From: Synergistaceae bacterium | GTDB lineage: Bacteria > Synergistota > Synergistia > Synergistales > Aminobacteriaceae | DNA length: 43,188 nucleotides | Direction: 5' to 3' | Assembly (NCBI GenBank): GCA_017454625.1 | Contig: JAFTCP010000066.1 | Span: forward strand, 1 to 43,188 | Part shown: in pieces, positions 15,885 to 25,055 of the stretch | How the letters are laid out: each line of letters starts with the position of its first letter | Numbering within the stretch: position 1 is the stretch's first letter | Translations under genes and position numbers: made by a program | Notes under the pieces: generated by a model | Database searches by the model: none | Told to the model about the DNA's origin: nothing | Seen by the model: the letters and a program-made list of their open reading frames with translations, nothing else

Positions 15885-16469
15885 TTAAATTATCGGCCTT
15901 CGGGCTTCTATCGCAGTATGAAGAGTGAACCTGTCAGCAAAAACTATTGAGCCTCCGACGGGCAGACCGTAAGCAATCCTCGTTATGTTCGGAACTCCTG
16001 AATTTCTCAGAACGTCTAACAGCGTGTAATATGCCATATCTCCCTCAACTTTCGGGTTCGTCGCAATGATAACTTCATCGGGCTTGACCTCCTCAATATG
16101 CTTCACGAGAAATTCTGCGGCCTCATCGCTCAAATCGTCATCCTTCAAAGGTGAAACGCTGCTTCCTAAAACGTGATAAAGTCCGTTATAGCTTCCTGAC
16201 TGCTCAAAAGCTGTTAAAGCCTCGACATCTTGAACGACGCATAAAGTTTTACGGTCTCTTAACGGGTCATCGCAAATGTCGCACGGGTCATGTTCGGTGA
16301 TATTCCCGCAAAGCTTGCAAGTATATAACCCGTCTTTGAGATGTGAAATTAAGCCGCCTAAATCGTTTAACTCTGCTTCGTCCATTTTAAAGAGGTGAAA
16401 GGCTATACGTCGTGCGCTTCTCTGGCCAATTCCCGGAAGTTTCTTTAATGCTGAGATTAACTCTTCCAA
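15885..16469 (-). CDS. recR: Recombination protein RecR
   Basis: RecR acts with RecO and RecF to load RecA at gaps. The 194-residue protein has the N-terminal helix-hairpin-helix LPGIGQRSARRIAFH, a Cys4 zinc finger (CKLCGN and CDICDD), and the Toprim domain (VVQDVEALTAFEQSG, IIATNPKVEGDM). It directly follows ybaB, the usual pairing. dnaX, often in front, is not here. Confidence 0.96.
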   Translation of the reverse strand: MEELISALKKLPGIGQRSARRIAFHLFKMDEAELNDLGGLISHLKDGLYTCKLCGNITEHDPCDICDDPLRDRKTLCVVQDVEALTAFEQSGSYNGLYHVLGSSVSPLKDDDLSDEAAEFLVKHIEEVKPDEVIIATNPKVEGDMAYYTLLDVLRNSGVPNITRIAYGLPVGGSIVFADRFTLHTAIEARRPII

Positions 16470-16781
16470 TTAGAAGCCCATCCCCATAGCTCCAAGTGCG
16501 CCGGTAATTCCTCCCATTTTCGAGTTCATGAGTTCACGGCTCTTCTTTAAGCCTTCGTTGACTGCGGACATAACTAAATCTTCAAGCATCTCTTTATCTT
16601 CAGGATTGATTACTTCCTTATCAATTTTTATGCTGACCATATCGCCTTGCCCCGTGAAAGTTGCGCTGACCATTCCGCCCCCTACGCTTGCTTCGACTGT
16701 TTCGTGAGCTAAACTCTCCTGAATTTGCATCATCTGAGTTTGCATTTGACGAGCCTGCTTCATAATGTTATTGAGTTTCAT
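16470..16781 (-). CDS. YbaB/EbfC nucleoid-associated protein
   Basis: This 103-residue DNA-binding protein of the YbaB/EbfC family starts with MKQARQMQTQMMQIQESLA and has the conserved GGGMVSATFTGQGDMVSIKI core. It forms tweezer-like dimers on the nucleoid. Its stop abuts the recR start, so the two are co-transcribed. Confidence 0.93.
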   Translation of the reverse strand: MKLNNIMKQARQMQTQMMQIQESLAHETVEASVGGGMVSATFTGQGDMVSIKIDKEVINPEDKEMLEDLVMSAVNEGLKKSRELMNSKMGGITGALGAMGMGF

Positions 16782-16960
16782 GTGTGAATTAATTCTCCTT
16801 GCTAAAATATTTTGAATGGGTAAATTCTATCACGTTAATCTTGATTTGCTGAACTTTCACGAGCAATGTATCATAATCGCGCAAAAATTTCATTACTTCA
16901 AGTTTCAAGTTAAAGCTATAATTACACTCAAAAAATGTCAGGAGCTAAAAATTTTCAGTC

Positions 16961-17668
16961 ATGATAGAAATCTTCAAGTCAATTCCTGCCGGAGGAACAG
17001 TATTCAACTCAATCACCGTATTCTTGGGAAGCTCAGCGGGATTATTAATCGGAAAATTTATCCCCGAACGCCTTCGGGAGACGATATTCAACTGTTTGGG
17101 ACTTTTCACGATTTACGTCGGAATAAATATGACGCTCAGCACGAAACATTCAATCGCGGTATTATTGAGCCTCGTAATCGGGACAATCACGGGAGATTTG
17201 CTCGGACTTGAGACGAAATTAAATAATCTCGGCGACACGATAAAAGCAAAACTTCATACGTCAAATTCAAGTTTCACAGAAGGCTTCGTTTCGGCAACAT
17301 TATTATTCTGCGTGGGGTCAATGGCTATAATCGGAGCTTTCAACGACGGTTTGAGACATGATCCGGAATTATTAATGACAAAGGGAATAATGGACGGGAT
17401 TGCTTCGATTTTATTTGCCGGCTCACTGGGATTAGGCGTGTTGTTCTCGGTAATTCCTATGTTCTTTTATCAGGGGACGTTGACATTAATAGCTATTTGG
17501 GCGGAACCTTTTATCACAGCTGATATGTTCGCGAATATCTCAGGATTAGGCGGTTTAATGATAATCGGGATTGGCCTGAACATGATGAAAATTACAAAAT
17601 TAAAGCTCGGTGATATGCTTCCGGGATTGGTTTACGTGATATTCTTCACTATGCTGTTTACGCTGTAA
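16961..17668 (+). CDS. DUF554 family membrane protein
   Basis: This 235-residue polytopic membrane protein has six to seven hydrophobic segments. DUF554 (YdfK/YqgA) hallmarks are GTVFNSITVFLGSSAGLLIG at the start, GTITGDLLGLE, a FCVGSMAIIGAFNDGL segment and GIMDGIASILFAG. The family has no secured function and is sometimes described as a putative transporter. The start ATG follows AGGAGC. A TATAAT (16917) is upstream with only a weak -35. The gene is divergent from ybaB. Confidence 0.88.
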   Translation: MIEIFKSIPAGGTVFNSITVFLGSSAGLLIGKFIPERLRETIFNCLGLFTIYVGINMTLSTKHSIAVLLSLVIGTITGDLLGLETKLNNLGDTIKAKLHTSNSSFTEGFVSATLLFCVGSMAIIGAFNDGLRHDPELLMTKGIMDGIASILFAGSLGLGVLFSVIPMFFYQGTLTLIAIWAEPFITADMFANISGLGGLMIIGIGLNMMKITKLKLGDMLPGLVYVIFFTMLFTL

Positions 17669-17710
17669 ATTATGTTATAATTCATGCAAAATTTTACGTG
17701 AAAGGAACAA

Positions 17711-17740
17711 TTGACAGAAATGCGCGAAAATCTGTATAAT
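17711..17740 (+). promoter_or_regulatory. Perfect-consensus sigma70 promoter
   Basis: TTGACA (17711-17716) and TATAAT (17735-17740) match the consensus exactly and are separated by 18 bp. It is the best promoter seen in the window. Transcription should start near 17747, inside three tandem GTGGCTC repeats (17741-17761), about 250 bases before the FkbM gene. Confidence 0.75.
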
Positions 17741-17977
17741 GTGGCTCGTGGCTCGTGGCTCGTCTTGGCTTCTGTCGTATCAAATTCCCACCTAGCAGCT
17801 AAAACACTTCCAGACAATAAGCAAGTTTCATGTGAAAATATTATAGTCCACGAAACAAGGCTTAGCACAAATGATTATGAAACTCCGACAGCCAGCTTCA
17901 TCAACAACGTATTAATCAACAGGCTTAACTCTCAGAATAAATATGTCCCTTCAGGTGAAAACTTGCGGGGCTTTTTT
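17741..17977 (+). ncRNA. Candidate leader or small RNA before the FkbM gene
   Basis: From the consensus promoter to an intrinsic terminator lies a stretch of about 230 bases. It starts with GTGGCTC three times and contains a GTTTC/GAAAC hairpin at about 17826-17860. No known class (tmRNA, 6S, SRP, RNase P, T-box, S-box) could be recognised. It may be an attenuated leader of the FkbM gene or a free small RNA. A 96-codon open frame with a TTG start at 17711 covers the same stretch and overlaps the FkbM start by ATGA. I judge this frame less likely because its first codons are the -35 box. Confidence 0.45.
17945..17977 (+). terminator. Intrinsic terminator or attenuator before the FkbM gene
   Basis: GTCCC pairs with GGGGC and CAGGT with ACTTG around a GAAA tetraloop, followed by TTTTTT (17972-17977). 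It ends 20 bases before the FkbM ATG, so read-through would be needed for expression from the strong promoter. Confidence 0.7.
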
Positions 17978-17997
17978 GTGTTTGGGGGTGTTCGTTC

Positions 17998-19206
17998 ATG
18001 AGCATAAAAAGTTTCGTGAAAAAATATTCTCCAGACCCCTTGTTTGTATTAATGATAGCGTCATATAAGCTGGCAAAAGCACCTTACGACTCGGCAATAC
18101 GTTATAAGCGAAAAATACGCGGTAAGAAAATTATTCGTGAAGCAGAACAATTCAGGTCTTATTATCAAGATGAACTCTCACAAGAGATTTTATCGGCTCG
18201 CGAAGAATATCTTATATCCCAAGACGATATAATTTTTATAAAATTGGCGTTCAAAAAGGGCTTCAAATTCAGCAATCATTACTTATACATGCCTAATAAG
18301 CAACGCTTTGTACTGAAAAAATCCGGCAGTGAATGGCTATTCTACAACGAGAAAACTCCGTCCATTCAGGAAAAATATTCAGGTGTTGTTGTAATCTATG
18401 ACAGGGAAGACAGAAAACTTGAACGTGTCAAAATGTTTCTAGGTGTCTGCGATGCTTTGAGCAAATACAGGCTGCTTAGTATCGGTGAAGTTTTCAATGG
18501 AGCTGAGATTGCACAGGGTGAATTAATAATTAATGCTGTCTCAGGGGAATTTAATAACAGACGTTTGCTCAGGTATATTCATAAAAATAATCTGAGTAAA
18601 TATTTCGTCTTAGGTATGCTTTGGTACAATACGGAAAACCAATATTTTGACGTATTGAGTCCGGTTGAAAATGAAATAGTTATAGATGTTGGGGCTTATG
18701 ACGGAGAAACCTCTTTACAATTTCTGAGATGGGGAAAGGATAAAATTAGAAAAATTTATGCCTTTGATTTTGATATTGAAAACATCGCGAAGTGTAAAGA
18801 AAAATTTAGAGGCTTAGACGAGAAAATTACGTTCATCGAAAAAGGAACATGGGATAAAGATGAAGTTGTTTACTTGGATAACTCGTTCGTAGGGAGTGGA
18901 AGCAGTAAAGTCTCTAAGAGCGGAACAATTCAAGCCCAGTTGACGACCATTGACAGCGTTGTTAAGGACGAACCTGTTACGTTTATAAAGATGGATATTG
19001 AGGGGTCGGAGCTGAAATCATTAATGGGAGCTAAAAATACAATTTCCCGAAACCGGCCTAGATTGGCGATATGCGTGTATCACAAGCCGGAGGATATAGT
19101 CGAAATTCCCAAGTACTTATTATCTCTCGTACCAGAATATAAATTTATAATGAGGCATTACAGCTCCACATTTGCTGAAACAGTTTTATACGCCTATTGT
19201 GAGTAA
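17998..19206 (+). CDS. FkbM family methyltransferase
   Basis: This is a 402-residue protein whose C-terminal half (about 215-400) is an FkbM SAM-dependent methyltransferase. It has VIDVGAYDGETSLQFLRWG as SAM-binding motif I, YAFDFDIENIAKC at motif II, and FIKMDIEGSELKSLMGAK with RPRLAICVYHKPED. The N-terminal 200 residues are basic and of unknown fold. Such enzymes methylate sugars or small molecules, often surface glycans, but the substrate is not evident here. It stands alone between the leader region and metK. Confidence 0.85.
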   Translation: MSIKSFVKKYSPDPLFVLMIASYKLAKAPYDSAIRYKRKIRGKKIIREAEQFRSYYQDELSQEILSAREEYLISQDDIIFIKLAFKKGFKFSNHYLYMPNKQRFVLKKSGSEWLFYNEKTPSIQEKYSGVVVIYDREDRKLERVKMFLGVCDALSKYRLLSIGEVFNGAEIAQGELIINAVSGEFNNRRLLRYIHKNNLSKYFVLGMLWYNTENQYFDVLSPVENEIVIDVGAYDGETSLQFLRWGKDKIRKIYAFDFDIENIAKCKEKFRGLDEKITFIEKGTWDKDEVVYLDNSFVGSGSSKVSKSGTIQAQLTTIDSVVKDEPVTFIKMDIEGSELKSLMGAKNTISRNRPRLAICVYHKPEDIVEIPKYLLSLVPEYKFIMRHYSSTFAETVLYAYCE

Positions 19207-19210
19207 AAAA

Positions 19211-19257
19211 TTTTCCCTCCTCATGAACAAAACAGCTTCAAAGGGGAGGGATTTTAT
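19211..19257. terminator. Bidirectional terminator between the FkbM gene and metK
   Basis: TTTTCCCTCC (19211-19220) pairs with GGGGAGGG (19243-19250) across a 22-base loop. ATTTTATT follows on the plus strand and AAAATTTTTT-type sequence borders it on the other strand. It serves two convergent genes. Confidence 0.65.
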
Positions 19258-19264
19258 TATGCCG

Positions 19265-20464
19265 CTAAATTCCTGCCGCTTTACGTAACGCTTCGGCTCT
19301 GTCCGTTTTCTCCCAGCCTGGAAGTTCAGGCAAGTCAATTCTTCCCATATGGCCATATGCCGCGAGAGCTTTATACTGAGGCTTCCTCAAGTCCAAATCC
19401 CGGATTATTGCCGCAGGCCTGAAGTCAAAATATTCACGAAGAAGCTGAGAAATTTTCTCCTCGCTGATTTTTCCAGTCCCGAAAGTGTTTACGTTCAGTG
19501 AGACAGGCTCAGCAACTCCGATAGCGTAGGCAACCTGAATTTGACACTCGTCAGCAAGCCCAGCCGCAACAATATTCTTCGCCGCGTAACGTGTCATGTA
19601 AGCTCCGCTTCGGTCAACTTTCGTCGGGTCTTTCCCTGAGAATGCTCCGCCTCCGTGTGGAACCCATCCGCCGTAAGTGTCAACTATAATTTTTCGTCCA
19701 GTCAAGCCGGAATCCGCCGCAGGTCCGCCCTTAACAAATCTTCCGGTCGGATTAACAAAAATTCTCGTCGTGTCGTCAATCAATTCTGCAGGAACTATCG
19801 GAGTTATAACATGAGCGATTAAGTCCTCGCGTATTTTCTTCAGGCTTGTATCAGGAGCATGCTGTGTTGAAACTACGATCGTGTCAGCATGAACGGCTTT
19901 GCGGTTCTCGTAACGTAATGAAACCTGAGTTTTCCCGTCTGGACGTAAATATTTCAGTGTCCCGTCCTTGCGTACTTTTGTGAGCTGTCGGGCTAATGCG
20001 TGCGATAAAGCTATCGGCATCGGCATAAACTCCTTCGTCTCGTTCGTGGCGTAACCAAACATCATGCCTTGATCTCCCGCACCAATCTTCGCAACTTCAT
20101 CATCGCCCAAGTTCTGGCCTCGAACTTCGATAGCGTCGTCAACTCCCTGTGCAATATCGCCGGACTGTTCGTCAATCGCTGTAAAGACCGCGCAAGAATC
20201 TCCGTCAAAGCCGAATTTTGCTCTCGTGTAGCCTATCTCGTTAATCGTTGCACGTGCGATTTTCTGAATGTCGATTATTGCTTTGGTGCTGATTTCTCCG
20301 GCCGCAACGACAAAACCGGTCGACACCATAACTTCACAGGCAACTCGTCCCATAGGATCCTGCTCAAGAATTGCATCAAGTACAGCGTCCGAAATTTGAT
20401 CTGCAACTTTATCCGGATGTCCTTCGGTTACGGATTCCGACGAAAAAATGAATTTCTCTGACAT
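19265..20464 (-). CDS. metK: S-adenosylmethionine synthetase
   Basis: MetK makes SAM from methionine and ATP. The 399-residue protein is complete: [20 protein letters not shown] at the N-terminus, the MetK signature [12 protein letters not shown], and the phosphate loop [24 protein letters not shown] riboswitch and its terminator lie in the leader, so high SAM should shut expression down. SAM feeds the viperin and FkbM enzymes as well as general methylation. Confidence 0.97.
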   Translation of the reverse strand: MSEKFIFSSESVTEGHPDKVADQISDAVLDAILEQDPMGRVACEVMVSTGFVVAAGEISTKAIIDIQKIARATINEIGYTRAKFGFDGDSCAVFTAIDEQSGDIAQGVDDAIEVRGQNLGDDEVAKIGAGDQGMMFGYATNETKEFMPMPIALSHALARQLTKVRKDGTLKYLRPDGKTQVSLRYENRKAVHADTIVVSTQHAPDTSLKKIREDLIAHVITPIVPAELIDDTTRIFVNPTGRFVKGGPAADSGLTGRKIIVDTYGGWVPHGGGAFSGKDPTKVDRSGAYMTRYAAKNIVAAGLADECQIQVAYAIGVAEPVSLNVNTFGTGKISEEKISQLLREYFDFRPAAIIRDLDLRKPQYKALAAYGHMGRIDLPELPGWEKTDRAEALRKAAGI

Positions 20465-20494
20465 TAATAAATTTCCTCCTTTGTTAATTACTCA

Positions 20495-20532
20495 CAAAAA
20501 AACGTACCCTCCTGAATGTTCAAGAGAGTACG
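20495..20532 (-). terminator. Riboswitch-controlled terminator of metK
   Basis: On the minus strand CGTACTCTCTTGAACATTCA runs into GGAGGGTACG, forming a hairpin followed by TTTTTTT (20495-20502). It is the expression platform of the SAM-I riboswitch. Confidence 0.85.
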
Positions 20533-20551
20533 CACAAATTTCTTGATTATC

Positions 20552-20656
20552 ACTCTCTCTCATCATCCAGCTTTGACATGCTGCCGGTATTGGCACCTGA
20601 TTCAAACAGGTTGCCGGGCTTCATAGGGCCGGTCCCTCCACCTCTCTCGATAAGAG
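20552..20656 (-). promoter_or_regulatory. SAM-I (S-box) riboswitch of metK
   Basis: Read on the minus strand, the aptamer has every S-box hallmark in order: CTTATCGAGAGAGGTGGAGG, GACCGGCCCTATGAAGCCC, GGCAACCTG, CAGGTGCCAATACC, and a closing GATGATGAGAG that pairs with the 5' strand of P1. SAM binding stabilises the aptamer and lets the downstream terminator form. A TATAAT box lies upstream near 20710-20717. Confidence 0.95.
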
Positions 20657-20752
20657 TTTTATTTACTGATGGACTGAAATAATATTTCCGTCGCTCTTAA
20701 TTCACGTATATTATATCAGCTGATACAAATTTTCACAGCTTATTGAATAACT

Positions 20753-21367
20753 TTACTTAGAATACAACTCGACCGCAAGGATTTCTGTTACATCAATCGG
20801 AAGTTCCTCGCGCATCGGCTCACGAACTAACTTTGCGCTGAACTGGGCTTTATCCTTCTCAAGATAAGGAACGTTGAATGAGACTAAGCCGTTGAAGTTT
20901 GCTTCGATTAATGGGTTCGTGCGTGATTTTTCCTTGAGGCTGATTACATCGTTGACTTTTACGCCGTATGATGGAATATCAACCTTCTGGCCATTAACTA
21001 AAATATGCCCATGACTTACAAGCTGGCGAGCCTGACGGATTGAGCGTGCAAATCCTGTTCTGTAAACGAGGTTATCAAGTCTGCACTCCAAAGCCTTCAA
21101 TAACGCGACACCTGTCATCTCTTCGCTTTTGTCGGCCATCTCGAAATAACGCGCAAACTGTCTCTCAAGAATGCCGTAATACGCCTTAATCTTCTGTTTT
21201 TCGAGTAACTGAAGGCCGTATTGTGAAACTTTCTGTCCTGTTCTTGCGGCGGCCGCTGCTGCTGAGGCTTTCGACTTGTCCGCACGTTTTAATGCCTTAG
21301 GATGTCCGCAGACGTTAACACCCAAATGACGGCATAATTTAAATCTTGGTTCTCTGCGTGTTGCCAT
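20753..21367 (-). CDS. rpsD: 30S ribosomal protein S4
   Basis: S4 binds 16S rRNA early in 30S assembly. The 204-residue protein has the RNA-binding S4 domain [20 protein letters not shown] and [20 protein letters not shown]. Two cysteines are near the N-terminus ([12 protein letters not shown]), fewer than a full zinc site. It stands alone, not in the alpha operon, as in several phyla. Confidence 0.97.
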   Translation of the reverse strand: MATRREPRFKLCRHLGVNVCGHPKALKRADKSKASAAAAAARTGQKVSQYGLQLLEKQKIKAYYGILERQFARYFEMADKSEEMTGVALLKALECRLDNLVYRTGFARSIRQARQLVSHGHILVNGQKVDIPSYGVKVNDVISLKEKSRTNPLIEANFNGLVSFNVPYLEKDKAQFSAKLVREPMREELPIDVTEILAVELYSK

Positions 21368-21525
21368 GAAAATATAAACACTCCCTGAAAATAGTATATA
21401 ATTAGTAGCCTTGTGAGTTTAGCACCTGCATTTGAAAAAGTAAAGTTTTATGATAAAGCGTAAATTTTTTCGTGAATTGGCCGGGAAAATTTTTATTCTT
21501 CATTATTGATGGGGAAAATATTTCT

Positions 21526-21965
21526 CGCAAAAAGTTCTCTCATGACATAATTCATAAAATCTTTCAGGCATCTTTAATTTATAGATAATATTTTCTCACC
21601 TATTATGGGAACTAAGGGGAATAATAAAAAGTTTTCACTTGACATAATCCGTAAGGTCTTGCTGCTTTCTTAAATTATGGAACTAAGAGAAATAGCAAAA
21701 AGTTTTCACCTGTAAAATCATGCAGTCATCATTAATTTATCACTTGTTATCTCATCAATGATTTAGAATGACAGAAAAAATATTCACTCACTAAAAAGTT
21801 TTCGCCCTTATTCTCATTGATGCTTATGGGTTAATTCGTAAAAATCTCTCACCTTACATCATCGCTAAAAATCTTATTCACTTTATCACTCGTTCGCTCA
21901 TTAATGATTGATTAGCTTGCGCAAGTTTCATGATATTATTCACCGAAAATTTCAGGCATTAAGGG
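21526..21965. repeat. Decayed tandem copies of the trpD upstream region
   Basis: The segment just before trpD, AAGTTTCATGATATTATTCA followed by AAAATTTCAGGCATTAA (about 21924-21962), recurs at about 21531 as AAGTTCTCTCATGACATAAT followed by TTTCAGGCATCTTTAA. Shorter versions starting AAAGTTTTCAC occur at about 21629, 21700 and 21798. Spacing is about 70-100 bp, and copies differ by indels. They occupy most of the 613-bp gap between rpsD and trpD. I see no leader peptide rich in Trp codons, T-box or other trp control element in the gap. Confidence 0.7.
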
Positions 21966-21980
21966 AGAAGAAATATCAAC

Positions 21981-22997
21981 ATGATTAAAGAAGCAATCGT
22001 AAAGCTCGTAAACAAAGCCGATTTGACCTACGACGAGGCTTATACAGTTATGAACGAGATTATGACCGGCACAACGACACCGACACAAAACGCCGCATTT
22101 CTGGCAGCATTATCGACGAAGAGCGCACGAGCCGAGACAACTGACGAGATAGCCGGATGTGCCGCAGCAATGAGGGAACAGGCCCTAAGAGTTGATACCG
22201 GCATGGACATTCTCGAGATCGTCGGAACGGGAGGAGACAACGCCCACAGCTTTAACATTTCGACGACTTCAGCGTTAGTTGCGGCAGCAGGAGAAGTTAA
22301 AGTTGCTAAACATGGAAACCGCGCAGCTTCATCACAATGCGGGACAGCAGATTGTCTTGAAGCGCTCGGAGTTAATATTGACCAATCACCTGAAAAATGC
22401 GTTGAGTTATTAAAGAAAGTCGGAATGTGTTTCTTTTTTGCGCAGAAATATCACACCTCAATGAAATATGTCGGGCCAATCCGCAAAGAGTTAGGCTTCC
22501 GAACAGTCTTCAACATTCTCGGCCCTCTCACTAATCCAGCGTCGCCGTCAATGCAAATTCTCGGAGTTTATGATGGTTATCTCGTTGAGCCTCTCGCGCA
22601 AGTCCTCGTGAATTTAGGCGTTAAACGTGGAATGGTCGTTTTTGGAATGGATAAACTTGATGAAATTTCGTTAAGCTCACCGACGAAAATTTGTGAAATT
22701 CGCGAAGGCTGGTTCAAGTCTTACGTGATTAAACCTGAGGACTTCGGATTTGAGACGTGCAATAAGGACGATTTGAAGGGGGGAAGTCCGAAAGAGAACG
22801 CCGAGATTACGCGTGAAATTCTAAAGGGGAAAAAGGGACATAAACGTAACGCCGTGTTATTGAACGCCGGAGCAGCTCTGTATATCGCCGGTAAAGCTGA
22901 AAATATGAAAGCTGGCGTAAAATTGGCCGGTGAAATTATCGACTCAGGGAAGGCGTTAGAGACACTTAATATGCTAATCAAGGTCAGCAATCAATAA
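21981..22997 (+). CDS. trpD: Anthranilate phosphoribosyltransferase
   Basis: TrpD joins anthranilate to PRPP, the second step of tryptophan synthesis. The 338-residue protein has the PRPP loop [33 protein letters not shown] and [17 protein letters not shown]. It is not fused to TrpG. The stop overlaps the trpC start (TAATG). trpE and trpG are not in the window. Confidence 0.96.
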   Translation: MIKEAIVKLVNKADLTYDEAYTVMNEIMTGTTTPTQNAAFLAALSTKSARAETTDEIAGCAAAMREQALRVDTGMDILEIVGTGGDNAHSFNISTTSALVAAAGEVKVAKHGNRAASSQCGTADCLEALGVNIDQSPEKCVELLKKVGMCFFFAQKYHTSMKYVGPIRKELGFRTVFNILGPLTNPASPSMQILGVYDGYLVEPLAQVLVNLGVKRGMVVFGMDKLDEISLSSPTKICEIREGWFKSYVIKPEDFGFETCNKDDLKGGSPKENAEITREILKGKKGHKRNAVLLNAGAALYIAGKAENMKAGVKLAGEIIDSGKALETLNMLIKVSNQ

Positions 22998-23794
22998 TGA
23001 ATATCCTTGACAAACTCGCAGAACTCGCACGTGAACGGGTAAATCAGGCCAGGAAAAAATTAACTCTTCAGGATATTTCACAGCTGGCATTGTCGCGTAA
23101 GAAGGGAAATTTTGAGTTTGAGCATGCTTTGAGGCGTGAGGGGCTTGCGTTTATCTGTGAATGTAAGAAGGCTTCTCCGTCCAAAGGCTTAATCGCAGAG
23201 GAATATGATTATCTCAAAATTGCGCGGGAATATGAGGCTGCCGGAGCTGATTGTATTTCCGTCTTGACTGAACCGGTTTACTTTCTCGGAAGCATTGTTC
23301 ATCTTAAGCGAATAGCTGAGGCTGTGAAAATTCCGTGTCTCCGCAAGGATTTCACGGTTGATGAGTATATGATACATGAGGCAAAAATTTTAGGGGCTTC
23401 GGCGGTACTCTTAATCTGCGCAATCCTGAGTGAAGGACAAATCCGAGATTATATTTCCCTGTGTGATGAACTCGGAATGTCGGCACTCGTTGAAGCTCAT
23501 GATGAAGCCGAAATTAACTCAGCAATCAACGCAGGAGCACGAATAATCGGCGTTAATAACCGTAACTTGAAGGATTTCACCGTCGACACTCAGAACAGCG
23601 CGCGACTTCGTGAGATAATCCCGGCTGATATAATCTTCGTGTCAGAAAGCGGAGTAAAGACAGCTGAAGATGTGAAGAAAATCCGCGAGATTGGGGCTGA
23701 TGCAGTGTTGATTGGCGAGGCATTAATGAAGTCAGACGATAAACGCATGAAATTAGCTGAACTTAAAGGAGAAAAACTCATAGCCGGAGCGTAA
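22997..23794 (+). CDS. trpC: Indole-3-glycerol phosphate synthase
   Basis: TrpC closes the indole ring. The 265-residue TIM barrel has the signature FICECKKASPSKGLI, LRKDFTVDEYMI with catalytic Lys, and VSESGVKTAEDV. It has no TrpF domain attached, and no separate trpF follows, so the phosphoribosylanthranilate isomerase step must be supplied from elsewhere. Confidence 0.96.
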   Translation: MNILDKLAELARERVNQARKKLTLQDISQLALSRKKGNFEFEHALRREGLAFICECKKASPSKGLIAEEYDYLKIAREYEAAGADCISVLTEPVYFLGSIVHLKRIAEAVKIPCLRKDFTVDEYMIHEAKILGASAVLLICAILSEGQIRDYISLCDELGMSALVEAHDEAEINSAINAGARIIGVNNRNLKDFTVDTQNSARLREIIPADIIFVSESGVKTAEDVKKIREIGADAVLIGEALMKSDDKRMKLAELKGEKLIAGA

Positions 23795-23850
23795 TTAGGC
23801 TTTCAACATGAAGTATAAACGAGCGAAAAATTGAAGGGGAGAAAATTTTA

Positions 23851-25041
23851 ATGACGAATAAGGCTGGGAGATTTGGCATTCACGGGGGGCAATATATCCC
23901 GGAAACTCTCATGAATGCCGTAAATGAGCTTGAACGTGCCTACAACTTTTACAAGAACGATGAAGAGTTTAATCGTGAGCTTGAGAGTTTATTTAATGAG
24001 TATGCGGGCCGACCGTCGAGATTGTATTATGCTGGTCGAATGACGGAGGATTTAGGAGGAGCGAAAATTTATCTCAAGCGTGAGGACTTAAACCACACGG
24101 GAGCGCACAAGATTAATAACGTTCTCGGTCAAGCCTTGCTCGCTAAGAAAATGGGAAAAACGCGTTTAATCGCCGAAACTGGAGCCGGACAGCACGGAGT
24201 AGCAACAGCGACAGCCGCCGCCTTAATGGGAATGTCATGCGTCGTGTTCATGGGCGAGGAGGACACAATCAGGCAGGCACTCAACGTTTACAGAATGCGT
24301 TTGCTGGGAGCTGAAGTTATCCCCGTCAAGACAGGAACAGGAACGCTCAAAGATGCCGTCTCCGAAGCGTTTCGAGAATGGACATCAAGGATTGACGACA
24401 CTCATTATTGCTTAGGCTCGGTTATGGGGCCTCATCCTTTCCCGACGATTGTGCGAGACTTTCAGGCTGTAATTTCACGCGAGATTAAATCACAAATTCT
24501 TGAACGCGAAGGAAGACTGCCGGACGCTGTAATCGCTTGTGTCGGAGGCGGCTCAAACGCAATCGGGAGTTTCTGGCACTTCATTAACGATAAAGACGTG
24601 CGATTAATCGGCTGTGAGGCTGCTGGACGAGGAATTGACACCTTCGAGACAGCCGCGACAATCTCAACAGGAAGGCTCGGAATTTTTCACGGCATGAAAT
24701 CATATTTTTGTCAGGACGAGTTCGGCCAGATTGCTCCGGTTTATTCGATTTCGGCGGGACTTGATTATCCTGGAATTGGCCCGGAACACGCGTATTTACA
24801 CGACACAAAACGTGCTGAATACGTCCCTGTTACTGATGAAGAAGCCGTGTTAGCTTTCGAGTATCTCGCCAAGACAGAGGGAATAATCCCGGCGATTGAG
24901 TCGGCTCATGCTGTATCTCACGCAATGAAACTTGCAAAGGAACTCGGACGCGGGAAAATCATAGTTATCACGATTTCAGGCAGAGGAGATAAGGACTGCG
25001 CGGCAATAGCAAGATACAGAGGAGAGAATATTAATGAGTAA
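23851..25041 (+). CDS. trpB: Tryptophan synthase beta subunit
   Basis: TrpB condenses indole with serine using PLP. The 396-residue protein has the PLP lysine in HTGAHKINN, the ammonium-gated [17 protein letters not shown], and the phosphate loop [12 protein letters not shown]. It is of the standard TrpB1 type that pairs with TrpA. It follows trpC after a 56-bp gap that holds no gene. Confidence 0.97.
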   Translation: MTNKAGRFGIHGGQYIPETLMNAVNELERAYNFYKNDEEFNRELESLFNEYAGRPSRLYYAGRMTEDLGGAKIYLKREDLNHTGAHKINNVLGQALLAKKMGKTRLIAETGAGQHGVATATAAALMGMSCVVFMGEEDTIRQALNVYRMRLLGAEVIPVKTGTGTLKDAVSEAFREWTSRIDDTHYCLGSVMGPHPFPTIVRDFQAVISREIKSQILEREGRLPDAVIACVGGGSNAIGSFWHFINDKDVRLIGCEAAGRGIDTFETAATISTGRLGIFHGMKSYFCQDEFGQIAPVYSISAGLDYPGIGPEHAYLHDTKRAEYVPVTDEEAVLAFEYLAKTEGIIPAIESAHAVSHAMKLAKELGRGKIIVITISGRGDKDCAAIARYRGENINE

Positions 25042-25055
25042 ACGGGGGAGAGAAT

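Noticed and set aside
17741-17977. tmRNA, because a GCAxAAATGATTATGAA stretch recalls an ANDY-type tag
   Set aside because: No tag stop after a short reading frame, no tRNA-like ends and no CCA-side acceptor sequence.
17711-18001. 96-codon protein with TTG start overlapping the FkbM start by ATGA
   Set aside because: Its first codons coincide with a perfect -35 box and it spans an intrinsic terminator; kept only as an alternative to the leader RNA.
20552-20656. T-box or unknown leader before metK
   Set aside because: The sequence is a textbook SAM-I riboswitch.
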